The translations under genes and the position numbers were made by a program. A model generated the notes under the pieces. The model was not told where the DNA came from. It worked only from the letters and a program-made list of their open reading frames with translations, and searched no databases. From Streptomyces plumbidurans (GTDB lineage Bacteria; Actinomycetota; Actinomycetes; Streptomycetales; Streptomycetaceae), in contig NZ_JAFJSY010000052.1 in the NCBI RefSeq assembly GCF_019857225.1, positions 1 to 64,000 of the forward strand: 64,000 bases of DNA, in the 5' to 3' direction. Each line of letters starts with the position of its first letter. Within the stretch, counting starts at the first letter, position 1. Below, piece by piece: positions 57,043 through 64,000 of the stretch.

Positions 57043-58431
57043 ATGAAGGCACACGACGGCATGTACATCGACGGCGCGTGGCGCCCCGCCGTCGGCACGG
57101 ACACGATCGAGGTCGTGAACCCCGTCGACGAGCAGGTCGTCGGCCGGGTCCCGGCGGGCACCGCCGCGGACGTCGACGACGCCGTGCGGGCCGCCCGCGC
57201 CGCCTTCCCGGCCTGGGCCGCGACCCCGCCCGCCGAGCGGGCCGCCCGGCTGACCGCCCTGCGCGACGTCCTCGTGGCACGCAAGGACGAGATCGCCGAG
57301 ACGGTCACCGCCGAACTCGGCTCACCGCTGAAGTTCTCGCAGAACGTGCACGCGGCCGTGCCGATCGCGGTCGCCGGCTCGTACGCCGAACTCGCCGCGA
57401 CCCACGCCTTCGAGGAGAAGGCCGGCAACTCCACGATCCATCTCGAACCGGTCGGCGTGGTGGGCGCGATCACGCCCTGGAACTACCCCCTGCACCAGAT
57501 CGTCGCCAAGGTCGCCCCCGCGCTCGCGGCAGGCTGCACCGTCGTGCTCAAGCCCGCCGAGGACACCCCGCTCGTCGCCCAGCTCTTCGCCGAGGCGGTG
57601 CACGAGGCGGGCCTGCCCGCGGGCGTCTTCAACCTGGTCACCGGCCTCGGACCGGTCGCGGGCCAGGCCCTGGCCGGGCACCCGGACGTCGACCTGGTCT
57701 CCTTCACCGGCTCCACCGCGGTCGGCCGGCAGATCGGCGCCACCGCGGGCGCGGCGATCAAGCGGGTCGCCCTGGAGCTCGGCGGCAAGTCCGCCAACGT
57801 CGTCCTGCCGAGCGCCGACCTCGCCAAGGCGGTCAACGTCGGCGTCGCCAACGTCATGTCCAACTCCGGCCAGACGTGCAGCGCCTGGACCCGGATGCTG
57901 GTGCACCGGGACCAGTACGAGGAGGCGGTGAGCCTGGCCGCGGACGCCGCCGCCAAGTACGGCGAGCGCATCGGCCCCGTGGTGAACGCCAAACAGCAGG
58001 CACGGGTGCGCGGTTACATCGAGAAGGGCATCGCGGAGGGCGCCCGGCTGGTCGCCGGCGGACCCGAATCACCGCGCGAACAGGGCTACTTCGTCGCTCC
58101 CACCGTCTTCGCCGACGTGCGCCCCGACATGACCATCGCGCAGGAGGAGATCTTCGGCCCGGTCCTGTCCATCCTGCGCTACGAGGACGAGGAGGACGCC
58201 CTGCGCATCGCCAACGGCACGGTCTACGGCCTCGCGGGCGCCGTGTGGGCCGGGGACGAGGCGGAGGCGGTGGCGTTCGCCCGCCGGATGCAGACCGGAC
58301 AGGTCGACATCAACGGCGGCCGCTTCAACCCCCTTGCCCCCTTCGGCGGTTACAAGCAGTCGGGCGTCGGCCGCGAACTCGGCACGCACGGCCTCGCCGA
58401 GTATCTGCAGACCAAGTCCCTCCAGTTCTGA
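57043..58431 (+). CDS. NAD(P)-dependent aldehyde dehydrogenase
   Basis: 462-residue class 3-type aldehyde dehydrogenase, full length. VGAITPWNYPLHQ places Asn147, VALELGGKSAN gives general base Glu245, and NSGQTCSAWTRM gives catalytic Cys279. Glu near 379 (QEEIFGPVLS) completes the cofactor region. Start ATG 57043 follows GGAGGAG. It is followed after 11 bp by a zinc alcohol dehydrogenase gene, and both probably answer to the TetR operator upstream. It oxidises an aldehyde to the acid. The substrate, probably aliphatic given the acyl-CoA dehydrogenases under the same operator motif, is inferred. Confidence 0.9.
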   Translation: MKAHDGMYIDGAWRPAVGTDTIEVVNPVDEQVVGRVPAGTAADVDDAVRAARAAFPAWAATPPAERAARLTALRDVLVARKDEIAETVTAELGSPLKFSQNVHAAVPIAVAGSYAELAATHAFEEKAGNSTIHLEPVGVVGAITPWNYPLHQIVAKVAPALAAGCTVVLKPAEDTPLVAQLFAEAVHEAGLPAGVFNLVTGLGPVAGQALAGHPDVDLVSFTGSTAVGRQIGATAGAAIKRVALELGGKSANVVLPSADLAKAVNVGVANVMSNSGQTCSAWTRMLVHRDQYEEAVSLAADAAAKYGERIGPVVNAKQQARVRGYIEKGIAEGARLVAGGPESPREQGYFVAPTVFADVRPDMTIAQEEIFGPVLSILRYEDEEDALRIANGTVYGLAGAVWAGDEAEAVAFARRMQTGQVDINGGRFNPLAPFGGYKQSGVGRELGTHGLAEYLQTKSLQF

Positions 58432-58442
58432 GGAGCGTTTCC

Positions 58443-59525
58443 GTGGTTCGCGCAGCAGTCCTCCCCGCCGTGGGCGCTCCCCTGGAGATCACCGAGATCG
58501 ACCTCCCGGAGCCCGGCCCCGGCCAGGTCCGCGTCCGGCTCGCCGCCGCCGGGGTGTGCCACTCCGACCTGTCCCTGTCCAACGGCACCATGCGGGTGCC
58601 GGTCCCGGCCGTCCTCGGCCACGAGGGCGCGGGCACCGTCGTCGCCGTCGGCGAGGGCGTCACCCATGTCGCACCCGGCGCCGAGGTCGTCCTCAACTGG
58701 GCGCCGTCCTGCGGCAGTTGCCACGCCTGCTCGCTCGGCGAGGTGTGGCTGTGCGCCAACGCCCTGAACGGCGCCGCCGACATCCACGCCCGGCGCTCCT
58801 CGGACGGCTCGGACCTCCACCCCGGCCTGAACGTCGCCGCGTTCGCCGAGGAGACCGTCGTGGCCGCGTCCTGCGTCCTGCCGCTGCCCGAGGGCGTCCC
58901 GCTCACCGACGCCGCCCTGCTGGGCTGCGCCGTCCTCACGGGCTACGGCGCCGTCCACCACTCGGCACAGGTCGGGCCGGGCGAGACCGTGGCGGTCTAC
59001 GGCGTCGGAGGAGTGGGCCTCGCGGCACTGCAGTCGGCCCGGATCGCCGGAGCCGGACGCATCGTCGCCGTCGACGTATCGCCCGAGAAGGAGGACCTGG
59101 CGCGCGGCGCGGGCGCCACGGACTACGTCGTCGCCTCCGAGACGACCGCCCGCGAGATCCGGGGCCTGACGGACAAGCAGGGCGTCGATGTGGCCATCGA
59201 GTGCGTGGGCCGCGCGTCCACCATCCGCACGGCCTGGGACTCCACCCGCCGCGGCGGCCGTACGACGGTGGTCGGCATCGGCGGCAAGGACCAGCAGGTC
59301 ACCTTCAACGCCCTGGAGATCTTCCACTGGGGCCGGACCCTGGCCGGGTGCGTCTACGGCAACTCCGACCCGGCGAAGGACCTGCCGGTGCTCGCGGAGC
59401 ACATCCGGGCCGGCCGGCTGGACCTGGGAGCGCTGGTGACGGAGCGCATCGGCCTCGACGGCATCCCGGCGGCCTTCGAGAACATGCTGGCGGGCCGGGG
59501 CGGCAGGGCGCTGGTGGTGTTCTAG
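58443..59525 (+). CDS. Zinc-dependent alcohol dehydrogenase (MDR)
   Basis: 360-residue medium-chain dehydrogenase. Catalytic zinc ligands lie in GVCHSDL and GHEGAG; the structural zinc lobe has CGSCHACSLGEVWLC (four Cys). The NAD site is VYGVGGVGLAALQ near 180. The start GTG 58443 follows GAGGAG. It shares the operon and probably the pathway with the aldehyde dehydrogenase: alcohol to aldehyde to acid. No mycothiol- or glutathione-specific signature is evident. Confidence 0.88.
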   Translation: MVRAAVLPAVGAPLEITEIDLPEPGPGQVRVRLAAAGVCHSDLSLSNGTMRVPVPAVLGHEGAGTVVAVGEGVTHVAPGAEVVLNWAPSCGSCHACSLGEVWLCANALNGAADIHARRSSDGSDLHPGLNVAAFAEETVVAASCVLPLPEGVPLTDAALLGCAVLTGYGAVHHSAQVGPGETVAVYGVGGVGLAALQSARIAGAGRIVAVDVSPEKEDLARGAGATDYVVASETTAREIRGLTDKQGVDVAIECVGRASTIRTAWDSTRRGGRTTVVGIGGKDQQVTFNALEIFHWGRTLAGCVYGNSDPAKDLPVLAEHIRAGRLDLGALVTERIGLDGIPAAFENMLAGRGGRALVVF

Positions 59526-59567
59526 CGCGCCCCTGCCGCCGGTCGATCTCCTTGCAGGCGGGGCGCG
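59526..59567. terminator. Weak hairpin between convergent genes
   Basis: 8-bp arms CGCGCCCC (59526-59533) / GGGGCGCG (59560-59567) with a 26-nt loop fill the gap between the alcohol dehydrogenase and the DMT exporter. Confidence 0.5.
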
Positions 59568-60521
59568 TTACGCGCCTTCCGGGGCTCGCTCGGGCTGCGG
59601 TTCCGGAGCCTCCTCCGGCGCCGCGGCCCGCTCGGCCGTCCGGTTGCGCGGCCGGGACCGCGACACCGCCACGCCCGCGAGGCACAGCACACCGCCGCCC
59701 AGCGTGAGCAGCCCCGGCACCTCGCCGAGTGCCAGCCACGACATCAGGACGACCAGTGCGGGCACGGCGTAGGTGGTCGCGCCCATGCGGGACGCGGTCG
59801 TACGGGCCAGGGCGTAGGCCCAGGTCGTGAAGGCGAGGGCGGTCGGGAACACGCCCAGGTACACCATGTTCAGGGTCGCGGAGACCGGTGCGTCGGCGGC
59901 CTCGCCGACCAGCTGCCCGGCGAACGGCAGACAGCACACCGCGCCGACCAGGCATCCGAACGTCGTCACCTGCAGCGCGCTCGCCCTGCCCAGGGCGGGC
60001 TTCTGCGCGACGACCCCGGACGCGTAGCCGACCGCCGCGAGCAGGCACAGCACCACGCCGAGCACCGACGAGCCGCCGTCGCCCGACATCGACAGACCGA
60101 CCGCCACCGCGCCCGCGAACGACACCGCCATGCCCGCGAGCAGCCGCGGCGGCATGGGGTCGCCGAGCAGCCGCGCGCCCAGCAGCGCGATGAGGATGGG
60201 GCCGATGTTCACCACGAGCGCCGCCGTACCGGCGTCCACCTGCTGTTCGCCCCAGTTCAGGACCACCATGTAGAAGCCGAACCAGAGCGCTCCGGATATC
60301 GCGATCCCGCGCCAGGCCGACCGCGGCGGCAGCCCCTCCCCGCGCACGGCCAGGATCACTCCGAGCACCAGCACCCCGGACAGCAGCCGCCCGAGCGCCA
60401 GCGCACCCGGCGAGTACGCGTCCCCGGCACTGCGGATCGACACGAAGGCGGAGGCCCACAGCACGACGGTGATCACGGCGGCGCCGGGGGCGAGCAGTTC
60501 GGGGCGGCGGATGTTCATCAT
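59568..60521 (-). CDS. EamA/DMT-family exporter
   Basis: 317-residue transporter with ten hydrophobic segments in two EamA halves (about 10-145 and 155-285). WASAFVSIRS near 23, LWFGFYMVVLNWGEQQVDAGTAALV near 80-105 and VVLMSWLALGEVP near 250 are family features. The C-terminal 35 residues are charged and Pro/Glu-rich. Exports a metabolite or amino acid; unidentified. It is followed upstream by an ArsR-type gene, often seen paired with EamA genes. Confidence 0.87.
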   Translation of the reverse strand: MMNIRRPELLAPGAAVITVVLWASAFVSIRSAGDAYSPGALALGRLLSGVLVLGVILAVRGEGLPPRSAWRGIAISGALWFGFYMVVLNWGEQQVDAGTAALVVNIGPILIALLGARLLGDPMPPRLLAGMAVSFAGAVAVGLSMSGDGGSSVLGVVLCLLAAVGYASGVVAQKPALGRASALQVTTFGCLVGAVCCLPFAGQLVGEAADAPVSATLNMVYLGVFPTALAFTTWAYALARTTASRMGATTYAVPALVVLMSWLALGEVPGLLTLGGGVLCLAGVAVSRSRPRNRTAERAAAPEEAPEPQPERAPEGA

Positions 60522-60632
60522 GCTCCAGAGGGTAGGGAGGGGGCGGCGGAAGGGCTCGCGGATTTCGGTCGGTGTGCTGGTGCGGGCTTGTTGTGGCTGG
60601 GCGCGCAGTTCCCCGCGCCTCTTCGGGGGCGC

Positions 60633-61349
60633 TCAGCGCAGCGTTGTCGTGTCGATGCCCAGGAGGGTGGTCAGGGCTTGTTCGCCCTGCGCGGTCACCT
60701 TCACCGCCCGCTCGGAGCCGATGCGTACGCACCAGCCCTCGTCCATCGCGTGACGGCACAGCGCCGCACCCGCGACCCCGGCGAGATGCGGTCGGCGTTC
60801 GGTCCAGTCCAGGCAGGCGCGGGCGAGTGGGCGGCGGCCCCTGCGCTCCAGCGCGATGCCGACGGAACCGAACCAGTCCAGGCCCGCATCGGTCAGCGCG
60901 AACCCCGTGTCCTGCCGCAGGAGGCCGCGCAGGGTGAGCGCCTCGGTGACCGCGATCCCCAGCCGCCCCGCCAGATGGTCGTAGCAGGTGCGCCCGCGCG
61001 CCATCGCCGACCCGGCGCTCGACTCGCGCAGCGTGCGCGGCCGGGGTCGTACGGGACCGGCCGGCGTCACCTGCGCCGCCAGGTCCTCGACGAGCTGGGC
61101 GACCCGGCTGCCGGCGAGGCGCACGTACCGGTGCCGGCCCTGGCGCTCCTCGGTCAGCAGCCCGCCCGCGACGAGCTTGCCGAGGTGCTCGCTGAGCGTC
61201 GAGGGCGCGACCCCCGCGTGCCGGGCCAGCTCGCTCGCGGTCCACGCGCGGCCGTCCAGCAGCGCCAGCAGACACGCCGCCCGGGTCTCGTCGGCCATCA
61301 GCCCGGCGAGCCGGGCCAGCTGCGGTGCCTGCGGATCCCTGGTGGTCAT
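60633..61349 (-). CDS. ArsR-family regulator
   Basis: 238-residue winged-helix regulator. HTH ASELARHAGVAPSTLSEHLGKLVAGGLL (about 40-68) with wing RQGRHRYVRLAG. No N-terminal metal-binding Cys pair (ELCVCDL type) is present; instead a C-terminal domain (about 120-235) with two Cys-containing segments, LDWTERRPHLAG and AMDEGWCVRI, typical of a non-metal ArsR subgroup. Start ATG 61349 is used; ATG 61361 is possible. It lies upstream of the EamA exporter in the same direction and may control it. Confidence 0.85.
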   Translation of the reverse strand: MTTRDPQAPQLARLAGLMADETRAACLLALLDGRAWTASELARHAGVAPSTLSEHLGKLVAGGLLTEERQGRHRYVRLAGSRVAQLVEDLAAQVTPAGPVRPRPRTLRESSAGSAMARGRTCYDHLAGRLGIAVTEALTLRGLLRQDTGFALTDAGLDWFGSVGIALERRGRRPLARACLDWTERRPHLAGVAGAALCRHAMDEGWCVRIGSERAVKVTAQGEQALTTLLGIDTTTLR

Positions 61350-61396
61350 GCGTTCCAGCATGGGGCACGCACGGTTCGGTGGGCGCCGAAGTGTCG

Positions 61397-62038
61397 TCAC
61401 ACGGTCCGCTTGGCCCGCTCGTACTGCTGCACCAGCCCGTCGAGGAGCGCAGTGAGGCCCGTCTCGAAGGCCCGCTCGTCGATCTTCTCCTGGTGTTCGG
61501 CGAGCAGGTGGGCCTGGCCGAGGTGGGGGTAGTCGGCGGGGTCGTAGGCGCTCTCGTCGTCCACGAAGCCCCCGGCGAAGGAGCCGAGCGCGGAGCCCAT
61601 CACGAAGTAGCGCATCAGCGCGCCGATGGAGGTGGCCTGCGCGGGCGGCCAGCCGGCCTCGACCATCGCGCCGTAGACCGCGTCCGCGAGGCGCAGTCCG
61701 GCCGGGCGGCGGCCGGGCCCGGTGGCGAGGACCGGGACGATGTTGGGGTGGTCGCGCAGGGCGGCCCGGTAGGAGACGGCCCAGTCGTGCAGCGCGGTCC
61801 GCCACTCGCGGCCGTCCTCGAACATGGACAGGTCGACCTGGGCGCTCACGGAGTCGGCGACCGCCTCCAGGATCTCGTCCTTGGTGCGGAAGTGGTTGTA
61901 GAGCGAGGGTCCGCTCACCCCCAGCTCGGCGGCGAGCCGGCGGGTGGAGACCGCCGCGAGGCCCTCCGCGTCCACCAGCACGCGTGCCGTCTCGACGATC
62001 CGGTCGGTGCTGAGCAGGGGCTTGCGCGGTCGGGCCAT
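61397..62038 (-). CDS. TetR-family regulator of acyl/aldehyde genes
   Basis: 213-residue regulator. HTH at about 14-60 (RIVETARVLVDAEGLAAVSTRRLAAELGV, GPSLYNHFRTKDEILEA) and a C-terminal helical domain of the TetR_C_1 type. Start ATG 62038 (MARPRKPLLS) is preferred to 62047. It is divergent from an acyl-CoA dehydrogenase, with the AAACTAGC-type palindrome 27 bp upstream of its own start. The same palindrome upstream of the other acyl-CoA dehydrogenase and the aldehyde dehydrogenase makes it their likely repressor, released by an acyl-CoA or related ligand. Confidence 0.87.
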   Translation of the reverse strand: MARPRKPLLSTDRIVETARVLVDAEGLAAVSTRRLAAELGVSGPSLYNHFRTKDEILEAVADSVSAQVDLSMFEDGREWRTALHDWAVSYRAALRDHPNIVPVLATGPGRRPAGLRLADAVYGAMVEAGWPPAQATSIGALMRYFVMGSALGSFAGGFVDDESAYDPADYPHLGQAHLLAEHQEKIDERAFETGLTALLDGLVQQYERAKRTV

Positions 62039-62064
62039 GGCGCACATAGTAGGGCTGCACTGGT

Positions 62065-62083
62065 AAACTAGCAGTGCTAATTT
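62065..62083. promoter_or_regulatory. Palindromic operator AAACTAGC-N3-GCTAATTT (copy 3)
   Basis: 8-3-8 palindrome with one mismatch, in the 103-bp region between the TetR gene and the divergent acyl-CoA dehydrogenase gene. The position lets one site control both promoters and links the motif to this TetR protein. Confidence 0.82.
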
Positions 62084-62141
62084 AAATGTTCAGTTTTCGC
62101 TGTACGGCCTTCCAAGTCCGTTATCTGTGGGGTGACTCGGC

Positions 62142-63293
62142 ATGAACCTGGAGCTCAGCGAGGAGCAGACCGCCGTCCGCCGGCTCGCCCGGGACTTCGT
62201 GGACCGTGAGATCGCCCCGCACGTCGTCGCCTGGGACCGGGCGGAGGAGGTCGACCGGTCGATCGTGAAGAAGCTCGGCGAGGTCGGCTTCCTCGGTCTG
62301 ACCATCGACGAGGAGTACGGCGGCAGCGGCGGCGACCACCTCGCGTACTGCCTGGTGACGGAGGAGCTCGGGCGCGGTGACTCCTCCGTGCGCGGCATCG
62401 TCTCCGTCTCGCTCGGGCTGGTCGCCAAGACGATCGCGGCCCGGGGGAGCGAGGAGCAGAAGCGGCAGTGGCTGCCGGGGCTCACCTCCGGCGCGTACGT
62501 CGGCTGCTTCGGCCTCACCGAGCCGGGCACCGGCTCCGACGCCGGCAACCTCAGCACGCGGGCGGTCCGCGACGGCGACGACTATGTGATCAACGGCACC
62601 AAGATGTTCATCACCAACGGCACCTGGGCCGACGTGGTGCTGCTCTTCGCCCGCTCCACCGGCGCCCCGGGCCACAAGGGCGTCTCCGCCTTCCTGGTGC
62701 CCACCGACAGCCCCGGCCTGACGAGGCGCACCATCCACGGCAAGCTCGGCCTGCGCGGCCAGGCGACGGCCGAACTGGTCCTGGAGGACGTGCGGGTACC
62801 GGCCTCGGCGATGCTCGGCGAGGAGGGCAAGGGCTTCTCGGTCGCCATGTCGGCCCTCGCCAAGGGGCGGATGTCGGTGGCGGCCGGCTGCGTGGGCATA
62901 GCGCAGGCCGCGCTCGACGCGGCCGTGAAGTACGCGGGGGAGCGCGAGCAGTTCGGCACGCCGATCGCCGGTCACCAGCTCGTCCAGGAGCTGATCAGCG
63001 ACATCGCCGTGGACGTGGACGCGGCCCGGCTGCTGACCTGGCGGGTCGCCGACCTGATCGACCGGGGGCAGCCCTTCGCGGTCGAGTCGTCCAAGGCCAA
63101 GCTCTTCGCCTCCGAGGCCGCCGTCCGCGCCGCCAACAACGCCCTGCAGGTCTTCGGCGGCTACGGCTACATCGACGAGTACCCGGCGGGCAAACTGCTG
63201 CGCGACGCCCGGGTGATGACCCTCTACGAGGGCACCAGCCAGATCCAGAAACTGCTCATCGGCCGTGCCCTGACGGGTGTTTCGGCCTTCTGA
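62142..63293 (+). CDS. Acyl-CoA dehydrogenase
   Basis: 383-residue acyl-CoA dehydrogenase, short/branched-chain class. MNLELSEEQTAVRRLARDFVDREI opens the helical domain, CFGLTEPGTGSDAG and MFITNGTWAD are FAD-binding signatures, and Glu363 in LYEGTSQIQ is the catalytic base. EREQFGTPIAGHQ and QVFGGYGYIDEYP are conserved. Expression is probably governed by the divergent TetR protein. Chain preference (short, branched or methyl-branched acyl-CoA) is undetermined. Confidence 0.93.
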   Translation: MNLELSEEQTAVRRLARDFVDREIAPHVVAWDRAEEVDRSIVKKLGEVGFLGLTIDEEYGGSGGDHLAYCLVTEELGRGDSSVRGIVSVSLGLVAKTIAARGSEEQKRQWLPGLTSGAYVGCFGLTEPGTGSDAGNLSTRAVRDGDDYVINGTKMFITNGTWADVVLLFARSTGAPGHKGVSAFLVPTDSPGLTRRTIHGKLGLRGQATAELVLEDVRVPASAMLGEEGKGFSVAMSALAKGRMSVAAGCVGIAQAALDAAVKYAGEREQFGTPIAGHQLVQELISDIAVDVDAARLLTWRVADLIDRGQPFAVESSKAKLFASEAAVRAANNALQVFGGYGYIDEYPAGKLLRDARVMTLYEGTSQIQKLLIGRALTGVSAF

Positions 63294-63372
63294 GCGGCAC
63301 TTGAGTACATGAGTACCTGAGCTGAGTATCCCGGCGGATGTGGCGACGGCCACGTCCGCCGACGCTTGTCCC

Positions 63373-63660
63373 ATGAGTGACACACCGGTCAAGCAGCAGA
63401 GCACGGCGGCCTTCTACGGCCAGGCCGTCGCCTCCTTCGCCGTCGCCATGGTCGCGACGGCGATCGGTATCTTCAGGCTGAACGCCGACGCCTGGGTGCG
63501 GTCCTTCCTCGCGATCGCCGTCCTGTACCTCGTCACCTCCTCCTTCACGCTGGCCAAGGTGATCCGCGACCGGCAGGAGGCGGGCCAGATCGTCAGCCGC
63601 GTCGACCAGGCGAGGCTGGAGAAGCTGCTGGCCGAACACGATCCCTTCGAAAAGCTCTGA
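63373..63660 (+). CDS. YiaA/YiaB-family inner membrane protein
   Basis: 95-residue protein with two hydrophobic helices (AFYGQAVASFAVAMVATAIGIF and SFLAIAVLYLVTSSFTLAKVI) joined by a short loop, the YiaA/B two-helix fold, and a charged C-terminal tail (RDRQEAGQIVSRVDQARLEKLL). Start ATG 63373. No partner gene is evident; function unknown. Confidence 0.82.
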   Translation: MSDTPVKQQSTAAFYGQAVASFAVAMVATAIGIFRLNADAWVRSFLAIAVLYLVTSSFTLAKVIRDRQEAGQIVSRVDQARLEKLLAEHDPFEKL

Positions 63661-63711
63661 GAAGCTCCGAGCGGCGGACCACGCTAAGCGCTTGCTCACT
63701 TTCGGCGGTAT

Positions 63712-63748
63712 GGTGGGGGGTCTGTCGGCGAAAAGGGGCGAGCGAGCG
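63712..63748. other. Leader of the right-edge TetR gene
   Basis: Just left of it, CTAAGCGCTTGCTCA (63685-63699) contains the 8-bp palindrome AAGCGCTT, the core form of many TetR operators. AAAAGGGG lies near 63731, 10 bp or more before ATG 63749. Confidence 0.35.
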
Positions 63749-64000
63749 ATGACTACGGCGGAGGAGACGGCCGGCGGCGAGGCGTCCGCGTGGGGCGAGG
63801 TCACGCCCGACGCGGCCCGGCGACTGCTGATCGCCGCGGTGGAGGCCTTCGCCGAGCGCGGGTACCACGCCACCACGACCCGGGACATCGCGGGCCGTGC
63901 GGGCATGAGCCCGGCCGCGCTCTACATCCACTACAAGACCAAGGAAGAGCTGCTCCACCGGATCAGCCGGATCGGTCACGCCAAGGCGCTGGAGATCCTG
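63749..64000 (+). CDS. TetR-family regulator (5' part only)
   Basis: First 84 residues of a TetR regulator cut by the right edge. HTH at about 25-70: LLIAAVEAFAERGYHATTTRDIAGRAGMSPAALYIHYKTKEELL pattern, read here in pieces (AAVEAFAERGYHATTTRDIA; GMSPAALYIHYKTKEELL). The N-terminal 20 residues are acidic and Gly/Ala-rich. The 90-bp leader has an AAGCGCTT palindrome. Targets lie outside the window. Confidence 0.85.
   Translation, partial: MTTAEETAGGEASAWGEVTPDAARRLLIAAVEAFAERGYHATTTRDIAGRAGMSPAALYIHYKTKEELLHRISRIGHAKALEIL

Noticed and set aside
57078..59525. An 815-codon frame that appears to fuse the dehydrogenase genes
   Set aside because: Its first half is the wrong frame of the aldehyde dehydrogenase. 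Only the part after GTG 58443, behind GAGGAG, is the real alcohol dehydrogenase.
57043..63293. A complete beta-oxidation operon
   Set aside because: Thiolase, enoyl-CoA hydratase and acyl-CoA ligase genes are absent; the genes are separate transcription units linked only by the shared operator motif.

Overview
The window looks like chromosomal DNA of a Streptomyces or close relative. GC is very high, almost every gene has the strong third-position GC bias of actinomycetes, and many starts are GTG or TTG behind GGAGG-type ribosome binding sites. The content is typical of the genus: a SepF paralogue, streptogrisin-type proteases, a DnaE2/Y-family cassette, class F sortase, an MsiK-like ABC ATPase and SigK/RskA. 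Gene order resembles a conserved core region of Streptomyces chromosomes. I see no integrase, transposase, tRNA, rRNA, CRISPR array or phage segment.

Layout. 1-5.6 kb: PAP2 phosphatase (cut by the left edge), PIG-V-like mannosyltransferase, DHA2 exporter, glutaryl-CoA-dehydrogenase-like enzyme. 5.6-11.5 kb: SepF-like division protein, a DUF5685 protein with a Cys-rich tail, an orphan CvnD-like GTPase, then a 25-codon ORF coupled to an FAD/NAD(P) protein and a short luciferase-like protein. 11.5-22.6 kb: two streptogrisin-like proteases around a slipin, the dnaE2/Y-family mutagenesis pair under an SOS box, a cupin/MarR divergon with two perfect palindromes, a secreted lipase and a copper monooxygenase (LPMO) with a sortase-type tail. 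22.6-28.1 kb: small housekeeping genes (GNATs, methyltransferase, DUF402, DUF72, AAA ATPase). 28.2-36.2 kb: an extracellular-polysaccharide module (GH39-like hydrolase facing an operon of two GT2 enzymes, a polysaccharide deacetylase and a 1281-aa flippase/GT-C fusion); the first operon gene carries a TTA (bldA) codon. 37-46 kb: secreted GDSL lipase, Ser/Thr kinase, a DUF4331-TPR-NicO operon divergent from sigK-rskA. 46-55.4 kb: lone type-ISP specificity-like protein, GntR regulator and homogentisate dioxygenase, lipoprotein/TetR, molybdopterin oxidoreductase, secreted protein plus class F sortase. 55.5-64 kb: MsiK-like ATPase, aldehyde and alcohol dehydrogenases, DMT exporter, ArsR and TetR regulators, acyl-CoA dehydrogenase, YiaA/B membrane protein, partial TetR.

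How parts connect. Three almost identical palindromes (AAACTAGC-N3-GCTAGTTT type) lie upstream of the two acyl-CoA dehydrogenase genes and of the aldehyde/alcohol dehydrogenase pair; the third sits between one acyl-CoA dehydrogenase and its divergent TetR gene. This suggests one TetR-controlled acyl/aldehyde catabolic regulon scattered over 58 kb. The polysaccharide genes form a second functional unit, probably developmentally controlled through bldA. The least explained unit is the micro-ORF/flavoenzyme cassette at 8.65-11.49 kb.
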